Shown: piece after piece, positions 50,074 through 55,680 of the stretch
Layout of the letters: each line of letters starts with the position of its first letter
Numbering within the stretch: position 1 is the first letter of the stretch
Assembly: GCA_017446045.1 (NCBI GenBank)
Contig: JAFSRP010000022.1
Span: 1 to 55,680 of the forward strand
Source of the DNA: Lachnospiraceae bacterium
GTDB lineage: Bacteria; Bacillota; Clostridia; Lachnospirales; Lachnospiraceae
DNA length: 55,680 nucleotides
Direction: 5' to 3'
The notes under the pieces: generated by a model
Database searches by the model: none
What the model was told of the DNA's origin: nothing
What the model saw: only the letters and a program-made list of their open reading frames with translations
Made by a program: the position numbers and the translations under genes

Positions 50074-53000
50074 ATGGGAAGATACCTTGCGTTTATCAGC
50101 TACAGGCATAAAGAGCCGGACCAGAAGGTGAGCATGGCGCTCCTCAAAGGTTTGGAGGGGTTTCATTTGCCTGCAGGCAGTGGGCTTCCTTCCAGAAGGC
50201 GCGTGTTCCGGGACACTGATGAGCTCCCCACGGGGACGGACCTCGGCGCGGATATCGAAGGGGCGCTGGAGGAAAGCAGCTGGCTCATCGCACTCTGCTC
50301 AAAGGATTATCTGAGATCCAAGTGGTGCCTCAGGGAAGTGGAGTACTTCATTGAACTGGGCCGGAAGGACCGCATCCTGCCGGTGCTTCTTTCAGACGCG
50401 GCCGAAGAGGCGCTGCCGGAAATGATCCGGGACGTTCCCGTGGTTGCTGACCTTCGAGGGACGGACCTTTGTTTTGATGCAGGAAAGATCCCGGAAATGG
50501 TGCCTGCGGTCCTTGCCAGGATGGCGGAGGGCGTGTCCGCGGAGGATTTTGCCGCGGCCGAGCGGCGTTTCCGCTGGAAGACGGCCGGCGGCATCGCGGC
50601 CTGTATCCTCGCCGGGATCCTTGGATTTGCCGCGTACGCGCTCCATACCGCAGACCTCATCGGGGAAGGAAACGTAAAGATCGCGCAGGCAACGGAAGAA
50701 ACGGAAAAAGCCCGTGCTGCCGCGGAGGCGCGCCGGAAGAGCGCGGTCCGGAAAAATGCGCAGTATACGGCGGAGAAGTCCCTGGCAGAGTACAGGGCAG
50801 GGCATGAAAAAGAGGCAATCGAGCTGGCGCTCTCCGCATTGCCGGAGGATCTTAACAGCGGGGAAGAGCTTTCCGCGGAGGTCCTCGGGGCGCTCCGCAT
50901 TGCCGTGAGCCAGCCGCGTTTGAATTACCGGAAACAATATTCCGCTGACACGGAGTCTGACATTACGGGATTCACCTATTTCGATGCGGACAGACTGCTT
51001 CTGGAAGGAGAGGAATATTCGGAAACCGGGACTTTCCTGAATTATCACAGCGGGGAACTGGAGCAGTACGACAGTGATACAAGGGCCGAAGCATTTTCCG
51101 AAGGCTACAGCCGCGGCTATGTGATCAGTGAATATGACAGGCCCAGATATAAGCTGTATTACGGACCGGAAAAGCAGGCGAGGATCCTCCCCTGGGAGGA
51201 GGATGGCGGCAGGGACCTTACGCTGCACGGGGAACCGTTTTATGCCGACCATATCCTGTATGATAACTGGAGAGATCATTTTCTTGCCTGGCTTGAGGAG
51301 CCTCTGGAGGGGCAGGATCAGCGTACGGCGATCTTTTCCGTGTATCAGGCGGAGGCCGTTACGGAGCTGCCTGCAGCCGGTATGCCGGTCGTGGCGGAGT
51401 TTTACGAGATGCAGGGATATCCGGAAATACTGCTCATCGACAGCGAAGGCACGCTTGGCGTATATGATACGAAGGACGGTAGCGAGATCCGGGTATTTGA
51501 AGGAAACTGGAATGCCGCCTGCTTTCTGAGCCAGGATTACCAGCCTGCCGTATTGGCGGCTGACGACAGCGGATGGAGCCTGCTGCAGATGAGTACCGGA
51601 CAGGCGGTCATGAAGGTGGAAACGCCTTCGCCGATACGGGGAGTCACCTGTTGTCCCAATCATTCCGCGCTTCTTGTGTGCTGCGATGACGGAGCACGGA
51701 TCTACAGCCTTGAGACCGGAAATCTCATCTGGTCGAGGATCCCGGAGGAACCGATCCGCTTTGCCCTCTGGTCACGTATGGTGCCCGGAAGACAGTTCCA
51801 TGTAGACGGCAACGCGATCGTGCTTCTGTATGACAGGCGTGCCGAGATCTGGTCCCTGGAAGCAGAAGGGGATCCGGACGGAGCGGAAGCCATCCCGCTC
51901 TACCACGAGGGGGTATATAACAGAAGCGAACAGGTGTTTTTTACAGATGACGGAAGCAAGGTATTCATACAGATGGCAGACGGAACGCTGGCGGCGTTTG
52001 ACGGGCGGGACGGCAGCTTTCTCTGGGCAAATGAAGGCAGCCTGAATACGACCGCCTCCCATTTTCCGAGCCTTGTTTCATCGGACCAGAGCGCCATATG
52101 GCGCGACGGGGAGAACGGAAGGGAACGGATCGATATCGAAACGGGAGAGATCCTTTACGCGATTGAGGACTCCGGAGGCAGGGACCCGATCGAGCTGCCC
52201 GAAAAGGGGCTGGGAATCCTTCCCGGTTCAAGCTGGGACGGGATAAAGTGCTTTGACCTCGCGACCGGGGAGATCCTCTGGAAGTCGGGAAAGTTCGAAA
52301 ACGCGGTGCGTTCGGAATATCCGGGATATCCGATGTTTTCCGAAGATCTGGAGACGGTCAGGTACATCTCCATGGAATACGGCACAGAAGAGCATGTACG
52401 GGAAATACATTGGCAGAAGATCGAATCCAGGACCGGAAAAGTCCTGGAAGAGAGGACCCTCATCCGGGCGCCTCAGCTGGAATCCGCAGATCTGGATGAA
52501 CGCTGGAGGCTTGCTGCCAGGGAGACAGAGGGACTTGCTGCATTTTCCGTGGAAGCGGATGAAGCACCTGCCGGCCTTCCGCTCTATCTTATTGACTGGG
52601 AAAAAGGGGAGGTCATCGCGGAGATCAGGACGCCGGGACCGAACACACAGGTGGTATTTCCCGCAGCCGGGGGAGTGGCCCTCCGCTGGATGGAAGAGGC
52701 ATGCGAGAGCGTATACGGCTTTGAGAATGAAGGACTCTATGAGGACAAATACATTTCCTGCTGCAGGCTGAACTCGGACGGCAGGATGGGGGAGACCATT
52801 CCGGCCAATTCGGAAGAGGGAAGAAGGCTGCTTGCCCGGGATACCCAGCTTCTGACGTTTGCGGATGAGGAGGCAATGCTGAACGTCATTCAGATCGACC
52901 GCAAGGAAAGATACAATTCCTACGCGCCGCACAGGATCCGCCGCATCAGCGACAACGCGCTGCTCCTCGATGCAGGGGAAGACACCATAGCTGCATCTCC

Positions 53001-53127
53001 TGCAGGAGGAACGGTCTGTATATATCGGGATAATATCACCACTACCATCACCCCGTACCTGCTGCCGGATGTGGATGCGGAGACTCTGGTCAGGAAGGCG
53101 AAAAAGAGACTGGAGGAACTGCAATGA
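50074..53127 (+). CDS. TIR-transmembrane-beta-propeller protein
   Basis: A 1017-residue protein. Residues 1-155 are a TIR domain: YLAFISYRHKEPD, RVFRDTDELPTG and SSWLIALCSKDYLRSKWCLREVEYF, where E88 is at the NADase catalytic position. A single membrane helix (169-191) is followed by a coiled coil and a LALSALPEDLNSGEELSAEVLGALRIAV-type helical spacer (about residues 250-277) that often precedes WD40 repeats. Residues about 285-1000 form repeats compatible with one or two beta-propellers. The start at 50074 follows AGGAGTAAGG. It overlaps the next gene by 4 bp. The TIR should be cytosolic and the propeller on the other side; role in defence or signalling is inference. Confidence 0.85.
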   Translation: MGRYLAFISYRHKEPDQKVSMALLKGLEGFHLPAGSGLPSRRRVFRDTDELPTGTDLGADIEGALEESSWLIALCSKDYLRSKWCLREVEYFIELGRKDRILPVLLSDAAEEALPEMIRDVPVVADLRGTDLCFDAGKIPEMVPAVLARMAEGVSAEDFAAAERRFRWKTAGGIAACILAGILGFAAYALHTADLIGEGNVKIAQATEETEKARAAAEARRKSAVRKNAQYTAEKSLAEYRAGHEKEAIELALSALPEDLNSGEELSAEVLGALRIAVSQPRLNYRKQYSADTESDITGFTYFDADRLLLEGEEYSETGTFLNYHSGELEQYDSDTRAEAFSEGYSRGYVISEYDRPRYKLYYGPEKQARILPWEEDGGRDLTLHGEPFYADHILYDNWRDHFLAWLEEPLEGQDQRTAIFSVYQAEAVTELPAAGMPVVAEFYEMQGYPEILLIDSEGTLGVYDTKDGSEIRVFEGNWNAACFLSQDYQPAVLAADDSGWSLLQMSTGQAVMKVETPSPIRGVTCCPNHSALLVCCDDGARIYSLETGNLIWSRIPEEPIRFALWSRMVPGRQFHVDGNAIVLLYDRRAEIWSLEAEGDPDGAEAIPLYHEGVYNRSEQVFFTDDGSKVFIQMADGTLAAFDGRDGSFLWANEGSLNTTASHFPSLVSSDQSAIWRDGENGRERIDIETGEILYAIEDSGGRDPIELPEKGLGILPGSSWDGIKCFDLATGEILWKSGKFENAVRSEYPGYPMFSEDLETVRYISMEYGTEEHVREIHWQKIESRTGKVLEERTLIRAPQLESADLDERWRLAARETEGLAAFSVEADEAPAGLPLYLIDWEKGEVIAEIRTPGPNTQVVFPAAGGVALRWMEEACESVYGFENEGLYEDKYISCCRLNSDGRMGETIPANSEEGRRLLARDTQLLTFADEEAMLNVIQIDRKERYNSYAPHRIRRISDNALLLDAGEDTIAASPAGGTVCIYRDNITTTITPYLLPDVDAETLVRKAKKRLEELQ

Positions 53128-55178
53128 TCACGTTGAACAGGATCGAAATGGTATATCCTCCGTCTCCCGAAAACGAGCGGATGGCAGAGCGGCTGAAGAA
53201 GGAACTTTCCGCCTACCGGATCCCCTCCGCAGTGAAGAAAAGGACAGGGATCAATAAGCTGGAAGAAGTCTCAGAACCGGCACTGATCGTTTTCTGCATG
53301 CCGGAAAGCATCGGGGACCCGGAAGTGGAGGAAGCCATTGAGCGCTTTGCAGAAGCAGGCCTTTCGAACCGGATCATTGCCCTCGTCCTTCGCGGGGCGC
53401 CGGGCGAGCGCTTTCCGGAGGGTCTGCTTCATGAGACGCTGCCGGACGGCACGGTCGTGGACCGCGAGCCGCTGGCGGCGAATATCGCCGCGCCTTCGAG
53501 ACGCCTGATGCTGAAAAAGCTCGAAACGGAAAAGCTCCGCATCATCGCGTCGATCCTCGGTGTGGCCTTTGATGATCTCAGGAACCGCCGGCGCAGACAG
53601 CGGGTGCGTATCGCCATGGCAGCCGGGGCGGTCCTCCTCTGCGCGGCATCCGCGTTTCTTTTCTATGCCCTGTCAAGGGTACGGATAATGAAAGGGCAGC
53701 AGGCGGAACTGAGCCTGCAGCTCGAACAGGCGCAGACGGCGCGGGAAGAGGAAGAGCAAAGGAAGGATGAGGAGGAAGAGGCCTTTGCCGGACAGATCGC
53801 GGTGGAGGCCCGGGAGGCATTGGAAAAGGGAGACAGTGAGCTTTCACTCCTGCTCTGCCTGGAACTGCTGCCGGAGATGCAGCGGGTGGATGTACTGACG
53901 AAAGTGCTGCGGGATACCCTGTCCGGACTCTGCAGGGAGGGCTATGTTCCCGTGACAGACGGGTTCACCTATATCAGTGAGCGTTACGGGGTCGGAGCCT
54001 ACGGCTTTTTCCGACCGAAAAGGAATACGGCGCCGGCGCAGTTTCCGGACAAACTCTATCCGCACCCGCCAAAGGATGAGGGTTACGCGGACGGATACAG
54101 CACCGCACTTTTGGAGGCGTACTCGGAGGAACAGGGCTGCGCGGTCTACAGCGTATCCTTTAAAAAGCCTGACGGCGAAAGCGTACCCCTGATATGGGTG
54201 CATTTTCCGGAGGAACCTGAGCGGGATTATTATCCGAAAAACCGCCTGGGGGAGGATCTCCGTCTTCAGAATATAGCGTTTCTCCCGGACGGGAGCTTCA
54301 TCGGGGTGGGAGAAGCCAGAGATACGACGGCTTACCGGGTCAGGACCGCGGACGGCGAACTCCTTCCTTTCTTTGACGAGAAAGTGGCGGGCGTGGAGGA
54401 AACGGAAGCCGGCGGAACCGTCCTGCTGCATACGGTAGGAAGTTTCGAAAGGTTTACAGGATCGGATGTGGTCTTCGGGTATCAGAACCTATATTACACC
54501 GGCGAAGGGTATAATACGGAGGTGTACTCGGCGCAGCCGTTTACGTATCTGGAGACTCTGGAAAATGTGAATAAGATCGTAGAGCAGAAAGGGACAGACT
54601 ATCTCTTCGGCTCAAAGCTCGGGAATATTCAGCTCTTTGTCTATACGAGAGCTCCGTTTTCACACGGGGTCATTTTTAACGAAGGGAGCACGGAAAAGGT
54701 CAGCCAGTATCCTATATCAGAAGCGGTAAAGCTCCCGGACGGCCGGACGGTCATGCTGTATCATGATGACTGCGTGTATACGCTGCCGGAGGGAGAACTG
54801 CTGGTCGATTTTCACGGGGTGAAGTTTCCCGGACTGAGAAGGGTCCTGCAAAACCTTTCCTCCGAAGGCTGGATCCCGCTGGTCATCCGGGACGAGACCA
54901 TTTTCTGGGATATTGCGGAAGGCCGCGAAAGAGGGCGCATTCCCTATAAGGCGCCGGAGTATCCGGCTGATCTCTCGAACGTTTTCTGCGGCCCGACGGA
55001 TGAGGCAAGCGGCCGGCGCAGCGCCTCCGCCTACATCATGGGCGGCATGGTCTGGGAGTATCGCGAGAGCGCAACCGAAGTGCCGGAGGACATGGAAGCG
55101 CAGATCGCGCTGGCAAAGGAACTGCTCCGGGACAGGCAGCTTACGGTCAGCGAGCGGAACCGGTATCACCTCGACTGA
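53124..55178 (+). CDS. Degenerate TIR-like-transmembrane-beta-propeller protein
   Basis: A 684-residue partner of the preceding protein with the same layout. Residues 1-125 resemble a TIR domain (PALIVFCMPESIGDPEVEEA...NRIIALVLRGA) but lack FISYR and the RDxDELPxG loop; by alignment on NRIIALVL the catalytic glutamate position is A71. A membrane helix (161-184), a Glu-rich coiled coil (190-225), the LEKGDSELSLLLCLELLPE spacer and a C-terminal propeller-like region follow. ATG overlaps the upstream stop (ATGA), so the two are made in fixed ratio and may form a complex. Confidence 0.75.
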   Translation: MITLNRIEMVYPPSPENERMAERLKKELSAYRIPSAVKKRTGINKLEEVSEPALIVFCMPESIGDPEVEEAIERFAEAGLSNRIIALVLRGAPGERFPEGLLHETLPDGTVVDREPLAANIAAPSRRLMLKKLETEKLRIIASILGVAFDDLRNRRRRQRVRIAMAAGAVLLCAASAFLFYALSRVRIMKGQQAELSLQLEQAQTAREEEEQRKDEEEEAFAGQIAVEAREALEKGDSELSLLLCLELLPEMQRVDVLTKVLRDTLSGLCREGYVPVTDGFTYISERYGVGAYGFFRPKRNTAPAQFPDKLYPHPPKDEGYADGYSTALLEAYSEEQGCAVYSVSFKKPDGESVPLIWVHFPEEPERDYYPKNRLGEDLRLQNIAFLPDGSFIGVGEARDTTAYRVRTADGELLPFFDEKVAGVEETEAGGTVLLHTVGSFERFTGSDVVFGYQNLYYTGEGYNTEVYSAQPFTYLETLENVNKIVEQKGTDYLFGSKLGNIQLFVYTRAPFSHGVIFNEGSTEKVSQYPISEAVKLPDGRTVMLYHDDCVYTLPEGELLVDFHGVKFPGLRRVLQNLSSEGWIPLVIRDETIFWDIAEGRERGRIPYKAPEYPADLSNVFCGPTDEASGRRSASAYIMGGMVWEYRESATEVPEDMEAQIALAKELLRDRQLTVSERNRYHLD

Positions 55179-55191
55179 ACACAGTCTGGCG

Positions 55192-55300
55192 GAGAATTGA
55201 CAGGGGTATAAAAGAAAGCGGGAGAAGTGACAGGGATAGAAGGAACCAGGAACATTTGCAGGAACATAAAAGGAAGTGGGAGCCATTTACAGGGGTACAT
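55192..55300 (+). repeat. Four degenerate ~30-bp direct repeats, possible insertion-sequence end
   Basis: Repeats start at 55192, 55222, 55250 and 55280 (spacing 30, 28, 30) with a core GAGAATTGACAGG that varies between copies, followed by purine-rich AAAGAAAGCGGGAG-type tails. Short repeated terminal sequences of this kind are typical of IS21-family ends. They begin 14 bp after the stop of the last gene. No transposase is within the window. The gap 55179-55680 (502 bp) contains no supported gene. Confidence 0.4.
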
Positions 55301-55465
55301 CCCCGGATTTTTCAATATTTTCATTTTGAGTGACAGCACTTCCCTGGAATTTTAATATCTACAAATCCAGTATACATTTGACCGGCTCTGGACATTGAGA
55401 TTTCTCTTAAAAACCGACTTCTGAAAAATCCAGGATATTCAGGTATCCGGGATTTTCATTCAAGC

Positions 55466-55495
55466 AAAAATGAGTGACAATGATCACTCATTTTT
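55466..55495. terminator. Bidirectional terminator-like palindrome
   Basis: AAAAATGAGTGA (55466-55477) pairs with TCACTCATTTTT (55484-55495) over 12 bp with a 6-nt loop; one further T follows. It lies in the non-coding end of the window and could terminate transcription from either side. Confidence 0.6.
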
Positions 55496-55680
55496 TCACG
55501 TAAAAAACGATTTCTTTATAATTGCGTGAAAGGACTTCCCTAAACTACTCCCTATAGAACGGACACACGAAATGCCCTAAAATGTGAAAAGTTGCTGGCA
55601 AGACCCTTTGGCGGACACGGCAAATGCCACGACAGGATGGCCGGACCCCTCTACGGACACACAGGTTTTGCAAATGGACC

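Overview
The window looks like a chromosomal segment of a GC-rich anaerobic Firmicute, most probably a gut or rumen Lachnospiraceae/Clostridiales bacterium. Shine-Dalgarno sequences are strong, lipoproteins and cell-wall-repeat proteins are Gram-positive in type, there is a CotH-family protein and a NHLP-type peptide exporter, and the metabolism is oxygen-sensitive (aldehyde:ferredoxin oxidoreductase, tungstate uptake, many Fe-S proteins). Taxonomy is inferred from gene content only.

Layout. (1) 1-10.3 kb is accessory: an AT-richer tyrosine integrase, secreted proteins of unknown function, a very large zinc-ribbon membrane protein, an alanine racemase, a NimA-like flavoprotein and a DUF2442 protein. 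It ends in repeats: a two-copy module with a covarying hairpin, and a 91-bp tandem repeat. (2) 10.3-32.3 kb is a tungsten/molybdenum pterin island. A leftward operon (moaA, MOSC-MogA fusion, FmdE-like, cysteine desulfurase, MoeB/ThiF-like) diverges from moaC. A tupABC tungstate transporter follows. Then comes a six-gene leftward operon for a tungsten aldehyde oxidoreductase with four-cluster ferredoxin, MoaD and NuoE/F/G-like diaphorase subunits, resembling WOR/Bfu-type bifurcating complexes. A divergent LysR gene heads a rightward run with two MoeA paralogues, two FAD oxidoreductases and a methyltransferase. No moaE is present in the window.

(3) 32.4-40.4 kb carries a chagasin-like protease inhibitor, a NHLP-type export system (short HlyD-like protein, C39-peptidase ABC transporter, second ABC transporter), a small double-glycine-leader protein whose cargo is a PepSY domain, a secreted phytase-like cysteine phosphatase and a PfkB kinase. 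(4) 40.4-46.3 kb holds a nitrilase-type amidohydrolase and the cysteine/Fe-S module: cysK-cysE behind a cysteine-codon leader peptide and attenuator, iscS-iscU, and an IscR/Rrf2 regulator. The cysK and iscS promoters share almost the same 29-bp promoter/operator. (5) 46.4-55.2 kb has cell-surface genes, an ACT-domain protein, a CotH-like lipoprotein and two overlapping genes for TIR/TIR-like, transmembrane, beta-propeller proteins. The last 500 bp is non-coding and begins with short degenerate repeats that resemble an insertion-sequence end.

Most notable observations: the tungstate-binding protein TupA appears circularly permuted; its mRNA leader can form a pseudoknot that competes with a terminator (a candidate metal or cofactor riboswitch); cysK-cysE has a ribosome-mediated cysteine attenuator with four consecutive Cys codons; a PepSY domain seems to be exported as a double-glycine-leader cargo; and the TIR pair is a candidate membrane-anchored sensing or defence system.
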